Below, piece by piece: positions 23,588 through 32,824 of a stretch of 64,000 nt of DNA (position 1 is its first letter; each line of letters starts with the position of its first letter). The DNA is from Streptomyces polyasparticus (GTDB taxonomy: Bacteria; Actinomycetota; Actinomycetes; Streptomycetales; Streptomycetaceae), in the NCBI RefSeq assembly GCF_014493765.1, contig NZ_JACTVJ010000004.1:186001-250000 (forward strand), written 5' to 3'. The notes beneath the pieces were generated by a model that searched no databases, had not been told where the DNA came from, and worked only from the letters and a program-made list of their open reading frames with translations. Position numbers and translations under genes: made by a program.

Positions 23588-24594
23588 GGGCCGATCCTTC
23601 CATGCATCCGAAAAATACGGTCGTACGCGGCGGCCAACAGCACCGGATCGTGCTTGGCGGAGCTGTCGGGCGACGCGACCGGCGCCAGCTCGACCTCGGC
23701 CCCGAGACGCTTGGCAGCGTCGGTCAGGGACTCCGGGTCGGGCACGGCGGCCAGATCGGCCAGCACCACGTCCAGGGCGAGTTTAGGGGCGTGTCGGGCC
23801 AAAACCTCCAAATGACGCTGCGGTGAGAAGCCATCGGTTTCGCCGGGTTGCGGCGCGAGGTTGAGCGAGAGGACCCTGCGGGCCTTCGTCTCGACGAGTG
23901 CGTCGAGCAGTTCCGGCACCAGAAGATGCGGGATCACCGAGGAGAACCAGGAGCCCGGACCGAGCACCACCCAGTCCGCGTCGAGCACCGCGGCCACGGC
24001 TTCGGGCACGGCCGGCGGGTCGTGCGGGACCAGGTGCACGGACTGCACCTCACCCGGCGTGAGCGCCACGGTCGCCTGGCCGCGGACGAGGTCCACATCG
24101 GCGGGGCGCTCGGGGTCGTGCCCCTTGACGAGGGCCTGCAGCTCCAGCGGTACGGCGGACATCGGCAGCACCCGGCCGTGCGCGCCGAGCAGCTTGCCGA
24201 CCAGGTCGAGGGCCTTGACGTGGTCGCCGAGCTGTTCCCACAGGGCGACGATCAGAAGATTGCCCACGGCGTGGTCGTGCAGCTCGCCCTGCGACTCGAA
24301 GCGGTGCTGGATGACCCGGGACCAGGTCTGGCCCCAGTCGTCGTCCCCGCACAGCGCCGCGAGGGCCTTGCGCAGATCGCCGGGCGGCAGCACACCGAGC
24401 TCGTCGCGGAGCCGGCCGCTGGAGCCGCCGTCGTCGGCGACGGTGACCACGGCGGTGAGGTCACCGGTGATCCGGCGCAGGGCGGCGAGCGAGGCGGACA
24501 GGCCCATGCCGCCGCCGAGCGCGACGACCTTGGGCTGTGTGCCCCGCTTGCGGCCCAGGCGGTTCAGACGCCCCAGCCGGGGAGTCGGCTTCAC
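23578..24594 (-). CDS. yvcK: YvcK-family gluconeogenesis/cell-shape factor
   Basis: A 338-residue member of the YvcK/CofD-like family, which binds UDP-sugars and is needed for growth on gluconeogenic carbon and normal wall synthesis in several bacteria. [20 protein letters not shown] near residue 23 and the [10 protein letters not shown] motif near 54 are diagnostic. It overlaps rapZ upstream (4 bases) and whiA downstream (10 bases), so translation of the three is coupled. Confidence 0.94.
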   Translation of the reverse strand: MKPTPRLGRLNRLGRKRGTQPKVVALGGGMGLSASLAALRRITGDLTAVVTVADDGGSSGRLRDELGVLPPGDLRKALAALCGDDDWGQTWSRVIQHRFESQGELHDHAVGNLLIVALWEQLGDHVKALDLVGKLLGAHGRVLPMSAVPLELQALVKGHDPERPADVDLVRGQATVALTPGEVQSVHLVPHDPPAVPEAVAAVLDADWVVLGPGSWFSSVIPHLLVPELLDALVETKARRVLSLNLAPQPGETDGFSPQRHLEVLARHAPKLALDVVLADLAAVPDPESLTDAAKRLGAEVELAPVASPDSSAKHDPVLLAAAYDRIFRMHGRIGPWR

Positions 24595-25532
24595 TCGCGC
24601 CCCATGTCCCGGTGGACGACCACCGTCTCCACGCCTTCAGCGGCCAGGCGCGCGGCCAGCTTCTCGGACATCGCGACCGAGCGGTGCTTGCCGCCGGTGC
24701 AGCCGACCGCGATGGTCACATAGCGTTTGCCCTCGCGGCGGTAGCCGGTGGCGATCAGCTGGAGCAGCTCGGCGTACCGGTCGAGAAACTCCTTGGCGCC
24801 GGGCTGGTTGAAGACATAGCCGGACACCTCCTCATTGAGCCCGGTGAACGGGCGCAGCTCGGGCACCCAGTGCGGATTGGGCAGGAAGCGGCAGTCCACG
24901 ACGAGGTCGGCGTCGACGGGCAGGCCGTACTTGTAGCCGAACGACATGACCGTGGCGCGCAGCTCCGGCTCGTCGTCGCCCGCGAACTGGGCGTCCATCT
25001 TGGCGCGCAGCTCGTGCACATTGAGGCTGGAGGTGTCGATCACCAGGTCGGCGTCACCGCGCAGTTCGCGAAGCAGCTCGCGCTCGGCGGCGATGCCGTC
25101 GACGATCCGGCCGTCGCCCTGCAGCGGGTGCGGGCGCCGTACGGACTCGAAGCGGCGCACCAGGGCCTCGTCGGAGGACTCGAGGAAGACGATGCGGCGC
25201 GTGACGCTCTTGGCCTCCAGGTCCGCGAGGGACTGGCGGAGGTTGTCGAAGAAGCGGCGGCCGCGCACGTCGACGACGACCGCGATCCGCGCCACATTGC
25301 CCTGCGAGCGGGCGCCCAGCTCCACCATGGTGGGGATCAGGGCGGGCGGCAGATTGTCGACCACGAACCAGCCGAGGTCCTCCAGACACTTGGCCGCGGT
25401 CGAGCGGCCCGCGCCCGACATGCCGGAGATGATCACCAGCTCGGGGATGGCCGCTTCCGCTGCCTCTCCGGGCTCGATCGTGGTGCCCGTGTTGCCCGTA
25501 CTCACCTGTGCTCCATCGTCGTGCTCGGTCAT
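24591..25532 (-). CDS. rapZ: RapZ-family nucleotide-binding protein
   Basis: A 313-residue P-loop protein. In E. coli RapZ is an RNA adaptor controlling GlmS; in Gram-positives its role is less clear. The Walker A reads GMSGAGRST, with Arg43 where lysine is usual. The C-terminal domain has the conserved DCRFLPNPH and GCTGGKHRSV motifs near residues 215 and 270. The N-terminal 30 residues are an acidic, probably disordered leader. First gene of rapZ-yvcK-whiA and 41 bases after uvrC. Confidence 0.94.
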   Translation of the reverse strand: MTEHDDGAQVSTGNTGTTIEPGEAAEAAIPELVIISGMSGAGRSTAAKCLEDLGWFVVDNLPPALIPTMVELGARSQGNVARIAVVVDVRGRRFFDNLRQSLADLEAKSVTRRIVFLESSDEALVRRFESVRRPHPLQGDGRIVDGIAAERELLRELRGDADLVIDTSSLNVHELRAKMDAQFAGDDEPELRATVMSFGYKYGLPVDADLVVDCRFLPNPHWVPELRPFTGLNEEVSGYVFNQPGAKEFLDRYAELLQLIATGYRREGKRYVTIAVGCTGGKHRSVAMSEKLAARLAAEGVETVVVHRDMGRE

Positions 25533-25573
25533 CTGTCCTGCCCCCGTCGGTCGTGTGCTGCTCTGTGGTCCGG

Positions 25574-27526
25574 CTATTCCATGATCTCTCCGGTGGCGGT
25601 GTTCACCGCGGGCGCGGCGGGTTCCGCCGTGGCGAAGGCCGCGAGAATGGTCTCGGCCGTCTTGCGCCCTATGCCGGGGACCTCACAGATCTGGTCAATT
25701 GTGGCGGATCTGAGCTTCTTCACCGAACCGAAGTGTTTGATGAGCGCCTGCTTGCGTGCCTCGCCCAGGCCGGGCACGGCATCGAGCGGGCTCGAACGGA
25801 TCCGTTTGTTGCGCTTGCTGCGCTGGTACTGGATCGCGAAGCGGTGTGCCTCGTCGCGCACCCGCTGCAGAAGATAGAGCCCTTCGCTGGAACGCGGGAG
25901 CACCACCGGATCGTCGTCGTCGGGCAGCCACACCTCTTCCAGGCGCTTGGCCAGGCCGCAGACGGCGACATCGTCGATGCCGAGCTCGTCCATGGCCTTC
26001 TTTGCGGCCGCGACCTGCGGCTGACCGCCGTCGACCACGACGAGCTGCGGCGGATACGCGAACTTCTTCGGCCGGCCGTCGTCCTCGGCCGGGACCTCCC
26101 CGTCCTCGGCCCACTCCCCCGTCTTCTCCTTCTCGGAGAGATAGCGCCGGAAGCGGCGGGTGATCACCTCGTGCATGGAGCGGACGTCGTCCTGCCCCTC
26201 GAAGCCCTTGATCTGGAAGCGCCGGTACTCGCTCTTGCGGGCGAGCCCGTCCTCGAAGACCACCATCGAGGCGACCACGTCATCGCCCTGCAGATGGGAG
26301 ATGTCGAAGCACTCGATCCGCAGCGGAGCACTGTCGAGGTCGAGCGCGGCGGCGATCTCCTCCAGGGCCCGCGAGCGGGTGGTCAGGTCGGAGGCGCGCT
26401 TGGTCTTGTGCAGGACGAGGGACTGCTGCGCATTGCGCTGCACGGTCTCCATGAGGGCCCGCTTGTCCCCGCGCTGCGGGATGCGCAGGCTCACGTGGGC
26501 CCCGCGCTTGGCGGTCAGCCAGGCCGTGACGGCCGCCTCGTCCTCGGGCAGCGCCGGCACGAGGACCTCCTTGGGAACGGCGTCGCCGCTCTCCTCCCCG
26601 TACAGCTGCTGCAACGCGTGTTCCACGAGGCCGGCGCTGGTGACGGCCTCGACCTTGTCGGTGACCCAGCCGCGCTGGCCGCGGACGCGTCCGCCGCGTA
26701 CGTGGAAGATCTGCACCGCCGCTTCGAGCTCGTCCTCGGCGAGCGCGATCAGGTCGGCGTCGGTGGCGTCGGCGAGGACGACCGCGCTCTTCTCCATGGC
26801 GCGCTTGAGCGCCTCGATGTCGTCGCGCAGGCGCGCGGCCCGCTCGTACTCCATCTCCTCGGCCGCGTCCTGCATGTCCTTCTCGAGCCTGCGAATGTAC
26901 GCGCCCGTACGTCCGGCCATGAAGTCGCAGAAGTCCTCGGCCAGTTCGCGGTGGTCCTCGGCGTCGACGCGGCCGACGCAGGGGGCCGAGCACTTGCCGA
27001 TGTAGCCGAGGAGGCAGGGGCGGCCGGTGCGTGCGGCGTTCTTGAAGACGCCGGCCGAGCAGGTGCGCACCGGGAAGACCCGCAGCATCAGGTCGACCGT
27101 CTCGCGGATCGCCCAGGCATGTCCGTACGGACCGAAGTAGCGCACGCCCTTCTTCTTGGCGCCGCGCATCACCTGGACGCGCGGGAACTCCTCATTGAGC
27201 GTGACCGCGAGATAGGGATAGCTCTTGTCGTCGCGGTACTTGACGTTGAACCGGGGGTCGAACTCCTTGATCCAGCTGTACTCCAGCTGGAGCGCCTCGA
27301 CCTCGGTGGCGACGACGGTCCACTCGACGGACGCGGCGGTGGTGACCATCGAGCGGGTGCGCGGGTGCAGGCTCGCGAGGTCCTGGAAGTAGTTCGCGAG
27401 CCGCTGTCGCAGGGATTTCGCCTTGCCGACGTAGATCACCCGGCCGTGCTCGTCACGGAACTTGTAGACCCCCGGCGAGTCGGGGATCTGTCCCGGCTTG
27501 GGGCGGTAGCTGGAGGGGTCGGCCAT
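25574..27526 (-). CDS. uvrC: Excinuclease ABC subunit C
   Basis: Makes both incisions in nucleotide excision repair. The 650-residue protein has a GIY-YIG nuclease at the start ([20 protein letters not shown]), a UVR motif near 210, the RNase H-like endonuclease in the middle ([21 protein letters not shown]) and helix-hairpin-helix repeats at the end ([37 protein letters not shown]). The ATG at 27526 lies exactly where the predicted DNA-damage promoter would start transcription, so the mRNA is probably leaderless; no ribosome site is needed. Confidence 0.97.
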   Translation of the reverse strand: MADPSSYRPKPGQIPDSPGVYKFRDEHGRVIYVGKAKSLRQRLANYFQDLASLHPRTRSMVTTAASVEWTVVATEVEALQLEYSWIKEFDPRFNVKYRDDKSYPYLAVTLNEEFPRVQVMRGAKKKGVRYFGPYGHAWAIRETVDLMLRVFPVRTCSAGVFKNAARTGRPCLLGYIGKCSAPCVGRVDAEDHRELAEDFCDFMAGRTGAYIRRLEKDMQDAAEEMEYERAARLRDDIEALKRAMEKSAVVLADATDADLIALAEDELEAAVQIFHVRGGRVRGQRGWVTDKVEAVTSAGLVEHALQQLYGEESGDAVPKEVLVPALPEDEAAVTAWLTAKRGAHVSLRIPQRGDKRALMETVQRNAQQSLVLHKTKRASDLTTRSRALEEIAAALDLDSAPLRIECFDISHLQGDDVVASMVVFEDGLARKSEYRRFQIKGFEGQDDVRSMHEVITRRFRRYLSEKEKTGEWAEDGEVPAEDDGRPKKFAYPPQLVVVDGGQPQVAAAKKAMDELGIDDVAVCGLAKRLEEVWLPDDDDPVVLPRSSEGLYLLQRVRDEAHRFAIQYQRSKRNKRIRSSPLDAVPGLGEARKQALIKHFGSVKKLRSATIDQICEVPGIGRKTAETILAAFATAEPAAPAVNTATGEIME

Positions 27527-27533
27527 GGCATCC

Positions 27534-27556
27534 ACCCTACTGGCGGCCACCGACAG
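27534..27556 (-). promoter_or_regulatory. RecA-independent DNA-damage-type promoter of uvrC
   Basis: On the minus strand: CTGTCGGTG (27556-27548), 8 bases, TAGGGT (27539-27534). It fits TTGTCRGTG-N8-TAnnnT except the first T. The -10 ends 7 bases before the uvrC ATG. Confidence 0.8.
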
Positions 27557-27571
27557 CCAGGGCCCCAGGCG

Positions 27572-27602
27572 GGAGTCCCGAAGCGGGCGCTAGCGGGACT
27601 CC
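27572..27602 (-). terminator. Hairpin at the end of the LuxR regulator gene
   Basis: Perfect 9-bp arms GGAGTCCCG and CGGGACTCC around a 13-base loop that contains the stop codon of the regulator. Probably a terminator before uvrC. Confidence 0.6.
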
Positions 27603-28285
27603 AGGAAGGTGAGGACGGCCAGGACACGGCGGTGGTCGTCGGTGTCCTCGGGGAGGCGGAGCTTGCTCATGATGGAGCGCACATGCTTCTCGACCGTGCC
27701 CTCGGTGACCCAAAGACGCCGTCCGATACCGGCGTTGGACCGGCCCTCGGCCATCAGCTCCAGAACCTCGCGCTCGCGGGCGCTCAGGAGGGACAGGGGA
27801 TCGTCGCGGCGCTGGGCGGCGACCAGCTCCTGCACCAGGGAGGGGTCGACGACCGAGCCGCCCTTGGAGATCCGGTCGAGGGTCTCCAGGAACTCCTCCA
27901 CATCCGTGATCCGGCTCTTCAGGAGGTAGCCGATGCGGTGGCCGCCGGCGAGCAGTGCGAGGGCGTCCTCCACCTCCACGTACGCGGAGAGCACGAGGAT
28001 GCCGGTCGCCGGGAACCTCTCGCGGATGGTCGCGGCCGCCTTGAGACCTTCCGTGGAGTGCTCCGGCGGCATCCGGATGTCGACCACGGCGAGCTCGGGC
28101 CGGTGCTCGGCGACCAGCGCGAGCAGGGTCTCGGCCTCCCCGGCCTGGCCGACCACGGCGTACCCGACGCGTTCGCACAGGCTCGCGAGCCCTTCGCGGA
28201 GCAGGACGTCGTCGTCGGCGAGCACGACCCGCCCCTTCGGCGTGCGCTGTGACATCTGCTGCTGCATCCTCTGTGACATCCCCAT
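27590..28285 (-). CDS. LuxR/NarL-family response regulator
   Basis: A 231-residue two-component regulator. Receiver domain residues 19-135 with acidic pocket DDD (24-26), phosphoacceptor Asp69 in VVDIRMPP and the conserved Lys in YLLKSRI; LuxR helix-turn-helix at 160-225 (LSAREREVLELMAEGRSNAGIGRRL ... GTVEKHVRSIMSKL). The first 15 residues contain a direct repeat (ATGTCACAG twice), so Met3, Met7 or Met11 are alternative starts. Its likely partner is the histidine kinase at 28822. A palindrome shared with the 31825 promoter lies 72 bases upstream. Confidence 0.9.
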   Translation of the reverse strand: MGMSQRMQQQMSQRTPKGRVVLADDDVLLREGLASLCERVGYAVVGQAGEAETLLALVAEHRPELAVVDIRMPPEHSTEGLKAAATIRERFPATGILVLSAYVEVEDALALLAGGHRIGYLLKSRITDVEEFLETLDRISKGGSVVDPSLVQELVAAQRRDDPLSLLSAREREVLELMAEGRSNAGIGRRLWVTEGTVEKHVRSIMSKLRLPEDTDDHRRVLAVLTFLESR

Positions 28286-28357
28286 GGCCAGTCCCCTGGG
28301 TCGGTGGCGTACGGACCGTGCCTGGCCGTTGCTGCACAGCCTGCCGGACCAGGGCTC

Positions 28358-28373
28358 TTCCTGCTAGCGGGAA
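28358..28373. promoter_or_regulatory. Candidate operator, copy 1 (TTCCnGCTAGCnGGAA)
   Basis: TTCCTGCTAGCGGGAA, a palindrome broken only at the two n positions (and extended by C/G outside). It lies 72 bases before the LuxR regulator start. The same pattern occurs once more in the window, at 31775, upstream of the receiver-only gene. Confidence 0.6.
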
Positions 28374-28707
28374 GAACCGGGAGGTGCTGGCGGTAACGGG
28401 TCCATGGGGGTCTTCCCGAAAGGGAGTTGGGGGCTGGCCAGGACGACAGCGCGGCACGCAGGGACGATGCTGAAGGCCTCGGGAGAAACCCGGTACGTAC
28501 GGGTCGAGAGGGCGGAAGCCATGTGGCAGTCACGGATCGAGCGCAGTCGGCGGTGGTCGACCCGTGACTGCCGCACCGATGTGACGACCGCCTGCGGCTC
28601 CGACTCGGCGTACGGGATCCCCGGCATGATCCGCGCCCCGCGGATCCAGCGCGCTGCGGCGCGCCCCCTGACCGGGCGGAACCCCCGTCCGCCCGGCTGA
28701 CCGTCCA

Positions 28708-28764
28708 CGGCGAACGCATTTTCCAAGTCCAAGGCCCCCCACTTGGCCCCCTTCGCGTTCGCCG
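28708..28764 (-). terminator. Nested inverted repeats after the histidine kinase gene
   Basis: Outer arms CGGCGAACGC (28708-28717) and GCGTTCGCCG (28755-28764) are perfect; inside them CCAAGT (28723-28728) and ACTTGG (28741-28746) also pair. It lies about 58 bases after the kinase stop and could be a large terminator hairpin or a cruciform-forming site. Confidence 0.55.
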
Positions 28765-28821
28765 GGGCGGTCGCCCCTCTTTTTCCCGTCTCGGACCCTG
28801 GCACGCTCCGGCTCCCCCGCC

Positions 28822-31626
28822 TCAAGCGCGCTCCTCTTCCTGCGCCCTGGGTGCGGGCAGCCGTACGAGCAGGGAAGTCCCGTTCCCGAGGCGGCTGTTG
28901 ACGTGCAGCGTGCCGCCGATCGCCTCGACACGGTCCGCGAGGCCTATGAGTCCGGAGCCCCGGGCGGGTTCGGCGCCGCCCACTCCGTCGTCGGCGATGA
29001 CCAGTTCCACGGCCTCGTCCTCGCACGTCACCTGGACGTTCACGACGTTGGCCCGGGCGTGCTTGGCGGTGTTGGCGAGCGCCTCGGAGACCACGTAGTA
29101 CGCGGCGACCTCGACCGGTTCGGACAGCCGGGCGCGCGGGATCCGCAGATCGAGTTCGACGGGTACGGGCGAACGGCGGGCCAGCGCCCGCAGGGCCGGG
29201 CCGAGGCCGCCCTTCGACAGGATCGCCGGGTGGATGCCGCGCGAGAGCCGCTGCAGTTCGTCGAAGGCGTCCTGCAGCCCGCGGCCCATGTGGGCAAGAC
29301 GGTCGAGGAGTTCGTCGCAGCCGTCGGGCGCGAGGGCCTCCGCGGTGCGCAGTTCCAGCTGGAGCGAGACGAGGCGCTGCTGTACGCCGTCGTGCAGATC
29401 CCGTTCGATACGGCGCCGTGAGGCGTCCGACGCGGCGACCACGCGCGCACGCGACGCGGCCAGCTGGGCACGGCTGTCGGCGTTGGCGATGGCGCTGACG
29501 ATCAGTTCGGTGAACGCGGCGAGGCGTTTCTCGGTGCCCGGCGGCAGCTCCTGTCCGCCCGGGGCGGCCGCGATGACGGCGCCCCAGAGCCGGCCGTCCA
29601 CCACGATCGGCACTCCGGTCGCGCCGCCCGTGTGCACGGGTCTGCCCGTCTGCGCCACCTCGGTCACGGCGGGCTGCTCATGCGGGGCGCGGGGTGCGGC
29701 GCCCGCGTCGCCGACCGTGCTGACCCGGCCGTCGGCCCCGTACTGCACGACCGCCGCGGACGGCGTCTCCAGGAGCCGGCCGACCTCCCGCGCGACCTCC
29801 CCGAACAGCCGCTCCGGCGGCACCCCTTGGGCAACCAGGGTGGCGACCCGGCGCAGCGCGTTCTGCTCGCTCTGCACCCTGCGCCGCTCGGTGACATCGC
29901 GGGCCGCGGCGTGGATCAGGCCCTTCTCGGGTATCGGCCGTGCGTTCCACTGCAGCCAGCAGTACGTGCCGTCGGCGCGCAGGTAGCGGTTCTCGAACCG
30001 GAAGACCTCCTGGCCGTCGCCGAGCTGGGACAGTGCCGCGCGGGTGCGTTCGCGGTCCTCCTCGTGCACGAGGTCCATGAACGGCCGCCCCAGCAGGACC
30101 TCGGGCGAATGGCCGAGCACCTCCTCGAAGGCGGGGTTGACCCGGCGGAACCAGCCCTCCAGATCGGCGATGCACAACAGGTCGGCGGAGAGCGTGAACA
30201 GGTTCTCCACCTCGCGCTCGGCCTCCTTGTGCCGGCCCCGCAGATTGGCGAAGGAGATCATCGTGCCGTTGAGGCCGTCGAGCAGCTGCGCCCAGATCCC
30301 CTCGAACTCCCCCGACTCCGCGCGGTGGTCGAGCCGGTCCGCGTCGACGGCGTCGGTCATGGTCCGCACCTCGGCGGTGAGCCGCTCCACGGTGGCGCGC
30401 AGCTCGCGGAAGCTCTCCGCCACCGTGCCGATCTCGTCGCGGCCGCGGTGCCGGATGTCGTACGCGAGGTCGCCCGCCGCCAACGCCTCGGCGCCCTTGG
30501 CCACTTCGGCGAGCGGACGGCCGATCGAGCGGCGCAGTGCGAGCGCGACGCCCGTGACCACGGCGAGCAGGATCAGGAAGAGGACGAGGTCGCGCCAGGC
30601 TCTGGTCTCGGCGGCCCGCACTCCCTCGGCGGCGGAGGCCCGCAGCTCGCCCTCCGCGGCGCGGGTGACCGAGCGCAGGGCGTCCATCCGGGTCGAGGAG
30701 GCCTCGGCCCAGCGCTCGACGGTGGGGTACCGCCAGGAGTCGCCCGCGGCGAGCTGGTCGCGCACCTGCCGCACGAAGACCGACTCGGGGCGCGCAAGGA
30801 CCTCTTCCAGACGGGACTTGAGAGGCCCGGACGCCACCCGCCGGAACGTGTCGAGGCGGGCGCCCTCCAGAGCAGGCCAGCGCGCCGCGGTGGGGGAAGG
30901 GGTGTTCTTCGGCCTGGCGAACAGGATGACCAGCTCGGAGCGTTCGGCACCGGCGGCCTCGGTGGCCTGGATCATCGACAGATGCGCATCGGCCACGCTG
31001 CGCGAGAACGCGCTCGGCTCACGGGCCTCGACGGCCACCACCAGCTCCACCACGTCGAGGACGACGGCTCCGAAGCGCGCGGCCACATGCTCGACGGTGA
31101 CGGACTCGTTGTCGTGGCCGCGGCGCAGCTCGGCGAGATCGCGCCCGATCTCGTCCATACGGTCCCCGAAGCGGCCTTCCTCGTCCGCCCGTCGTCCGGC
31201 CTCCTTGAGCGCGGCCGTGGTGGCACGGCGGGCGTCGGCGAGATTCTGCTCGGCATCGGGGCCCGGGCGGAGCTCGTCGAGCATGCTGGCCAGGCGCTCC
31301 TGGGCGATGGCGTCGGCGAGCGCCCCCGCGGCGAACGACACCTGGGCCGACCGGTCGAACGCCCGCAGGCGCGCGGCCTCACGCCACTGGCCCGCGGCGG
31401 AGACGATGGTGAGGGTGAGCAGGACGCCGACGGGCAGGAGGGCCAGGAGCAGGAGTTTGGTGCCCACCCGGAGGCGGTCGAAGAGCGGGGTGAGTGGTGC
31501 GGGTGGAGTCAATGGTGTGGGTGGCGTGAGTCGTGTGGGTGGTGTGGCTGTCTTGCCGCCGGACGACGTCGTTCTCCTGGTCCTCCGGTCTGCTGCCGTA
31601 CGCGCCCACCGCTTGCGCACTCCCAT
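28822..31626 (-). CDS. Sensor histidine kinase, NIT-HAMP-PAS-GAF-HisKA_3
   Basis: A 934-residue membrane kinase. Pro/Thr-rich cytoplasmic start (repeats of TPPxxLTPP), transmembrane helix near 55-76, extracytoplasmic region about 80-340 resembling the nitrate/nitrite-sensing NIT domain (paired helices such as IAQERLASMLDELRPG), second helix DLVLFLILLAVVTGVALAL, HAMP, PAS near 475-600 (LFTLSADLLCIADLEGWFRR), GAF near 610-735, dimerisation His in ERDLHDGVQQRL near 742 and a C-terminal ATPase (DDGVGG, GSGLIGLADRV). ATG at 31626 has GGGGG upstream. Likely phosphorylates the LuxR regulator at 27590 and perhaps the receiver-only protein. Confidence 0.9.
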   Translation of the reverse strand: MGVRKRWARTAADRRTRRTTSSGGKTATPPTRLTPPTPLTPPAPLTPLFDRLRVGTKLLLLALLPVGVLLTLTIVSAAGQWREAARLRAFDRSAQVSFAAGALADAIAQERLASMLDELRPGPDAEQNLADARRATTAALKEAGRRADEEGRFGDRMDEIGRDLAELRRGHDNESVTVEHVAARFGAVVLDVVELVVAVEAREPSAFSRSVADAHLSMIQATEAAGAERSELVILFARPKNTPSPTAARWPALEGARLDTFRRVASGPLKSRLEEVLARPESVFVRQVRDQLAAGDSWRYPTVERWAEASSTRMDALRSVTRAAEGELRASAAEGVRAAETRAWRDLVLFLILLAVVTGVALALRRSIGRPLAEVAKGAEALAAGDLAYDIRHRGRDEIGTVAESFRELRATVERLTAEVRTMTDAVDADRLDHRAESGEFEGIWAQLLDGLNGTMISFANLRGRHKEAEREVENLFTLSADLLCIADLEGWFRRVNPAFEEVLGHSPEVLLGRPFMDLVHEEDRERTRAALSQLGDGQEVFRFENRYLRADGTYCWLQWNARPIPEKGLIHAAARDVTERRRVQSEQNALRRVATLVAQGVPPERLFGEVAREVGRLLETPSAAVVQYGADGRVSTVGDAGAAPRAPHEQPAVTEVAQTGRPVHTGGATGVPIVVDGRLWGAVIAAAPGGQELPPGTEKRLAAFTELIVSAIANADSRAQLAASRARVVAASDASRRRIERDLHDGVQQRLVSLQLELRTAEALAPDGCDELLDRLAHMGRGLQDAFDELQRLSRGIHPAILSKGGLGPALRALARRSPVPVELDLRIPRARLSEPVEVAAYYVVSEALANTAKHARANVVNVQVTCEDEAVELVIADDGVGGAEPARGSGLIGLADRVEAIGGTLHVNSRLGNGTSLLVRLPAPRAQEEERA

Positions 31627-31774
31627 GGCGCACCCCCGGCCCTTTTGGCCTTCCGCGCACCGCTTCACCTGATGGCATGGCGCTTTCGGCAGATCTCATG
31701 CTAGCGCCGGTCAGGGCGTCGTCCCGTGGCAACTCCGAGCACGATCAAGGTAGTCGGTACCACCGAGAGAAGGT

Positions 31775-31790
31775 TTCCGGCTAGCAGGAA
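31775..31790. promoter_or_regulatory. Candidate operator, copy 2 (TTCCnGCTAGCnGGAA)
   Basis: TTCCGGCTAGCAGGAA (with an extra T/A pair outside), the same pattern as at 28358. It lies 35 bases before the start of the receiver-only gene and 149 bases before the divergent histidine kinase start, so it could control both. Confidence 0.6.
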
Positions 31791-31824
31791 AGCGGACGGG
31801 CCGCGTCGTTGGCAGGCTGGGCCC

Positions 31825-32181
31825 ATGGCGATGCGCTGTCTCCTCGTGGACGACAACGCCCGCTTCCTCGAAGCCGCCAAGGCGACCCTCGAGCGGGGCG
31901 GTGCGAGCGTGGTCGCACTCGCGGGATCGAGCACGGATGCGCTCGTATTTGCCAGGGAGCTGCGGCCCGACGTCGCGCTGCTCGATATCGATCTCGACGG
32001 CGAGAACGGGTTCGAGGTGGCCGAACGGCTGCACGGAATCGTGCCTCATCTGATCATGATCTCCACCCATGACCCGGAGGACTTCGAGGAGCTCATCTCC
32101 GAGAGTCCCGTGCGCGGGTTCCTGCCGAAGTCACGGCTCTCGGCCGAGGCGGTGGGGGCGCTGGTGGGAGCGGACGGCTGA
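31825..32181 (+). CDS. Receiver-only response regulator
   Basis: A 118-residue protein made only of a receiver domain: acidic pair in LLVDDNARF (residues 8-9), phosphoacceptor Asp in ALLDIDLDGENGFEVAERL near 53, Thr/Ser in MISTHD and Lys in GFLPKSRL near 105. There is no output domain. It is divergent from the NIT histidine kinase and shares its palindrome with the LuxR regulator promoter. It may compete for phosphate or act by protein binding. Confidence 0.88.
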   Translation: MAMRCLLVDDNARFLEAAKATLERGGASVVALAGSSTDALVFARELRPDVALLDIDLDGENGFEVAERLHGIVPHLIMISTHDPEDFEELISESPVRGFLPKSRLSAEAVGALVGADG

Positions 32182-32209
32182 GGAAGAGTCCCGGCTTTCG
32201 GATCCCCGG

Positions 32210-32276
32210 ACCGCCGGGCGTACGGGCTCTCGGGCGTACGGGCTCTCGGGCGTCCGGGCTCTCGGGCGTCCGGGGG
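32210..32276. repeat. 16-bp tandem repeat, about 4 copies
   Basis: The unit GGGCTCTCGGGCGTMC repeats about four times, with two A-type and two C-type copies, in the spacer between the receiver-only and Rieske genes. Confidence 0.85.
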
Positions 32277-32353
32277 TGGGCGGCGCGGGGCCTGGTGATC
32301 TGTGCCGGTATCGTCGACCAGGTCAGCCGTACCCCCTGAGCTGTGGAGACTCC

Positions 32354-32782
32354 ATGCCCGGCAAGGCCACCGCCCGTCGTACCGTCCTCAAGGGCGCCGC
32401 CCTCGCAGGAACGGCCGGGCTCGGCGCCGCGGCCTGCTCCACGGAGTCCGACCTCGGGCACGCCGAGAACCCCACACCGACCGCGCCGGTCGATCTGGGC
32501 GCGGCCTCCGCCGTGCCCGCGGGCAGCGCCAAGCTCTTCCGTGAGCAGCGGCTGCTCGTGGCCTGCTCGCAGGACGGCACGTACTCCGCGCTGAGCGCAC
32601 AGTGCACCCACGCCGGCTGCGTCCTCGACAAGATCGAGGGCGACGAGGCCAACTGCCCCTGCCACGGCAGCCGCTTCAGCATCACCTCGGGCGCCGCGAT
32701 CAAGGGCCCGGCCTCCGTGCCGCTGCCCAAGGTCCCGGTCCGGGTGGAGAACGGCAAGCTGATCGCGGGACCGAAGGCGTAA
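32354..32782 (+). CDS. Rieske [2Fe-2S] lipoprotein with Tat signal
   Basis: A 142-residue exported iron-sulfur protein. The start KATARRTVLKGAALAGTAGL has twin arginine and hydrophobic core, and GAAAC gives a lipobox Cys near residue 32, so it should be folded in the cytoplasm, exported by Tat and lipid-anchored. The cluster ligands are CTHAGC near 87 and CPCHGS near 106, and the fold ends typically (GPASVPLPKVPVRVENGKL). ATG at 32354 follows GGAG. Electron partner unknown. Confidence 0.92.
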   Translation: MPGKATARRTVLKGAALAGTAGLGAAACSTESDLGHAENPTPTAPVDLGAASAVPAGSAKLFREQRLLVACSQDGTYSALSAQCTHAGCVLDKIEGDEANCPCHGSRFSITSGAAIKGPASVPLPKVPVRVENGKLIAGPKA

Positions 32783-32824
32783 CTTCCCGTACGTCTTGTC
32801 GGGCGGCGGGCGTCGCGCCTTCGC

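Larger units (their letters stand above)
28286..28821. other. Non-coding spacer between histidine kinase and LuxR regulator genes
   Basis: About 535 bases without a convincing gene; small frames on both strands have poor third-position GC. It holds the palindrome at 28358 near the regulator, and next to the kinase end a nested inverted repeat at 28708-28764. The middle part (28380-28700) shows nothing I can name. The regulator therefore likely has its own promoter rather than depending on the kinase transcript. Confidence 0.6.

Noticed and set aside
28364-28700. Small frames on both strands in the kinase-regulator spacer
   Set aside because: Third-position GC is about 70 percent, well below the more than 90 percent of real genes here, and no ribosome site or family resemblance is seen.
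32210-32276. 16-bp repeats as a CRISPR array
   Set aside because: Direct tandem units with no spacers and no cas genes.
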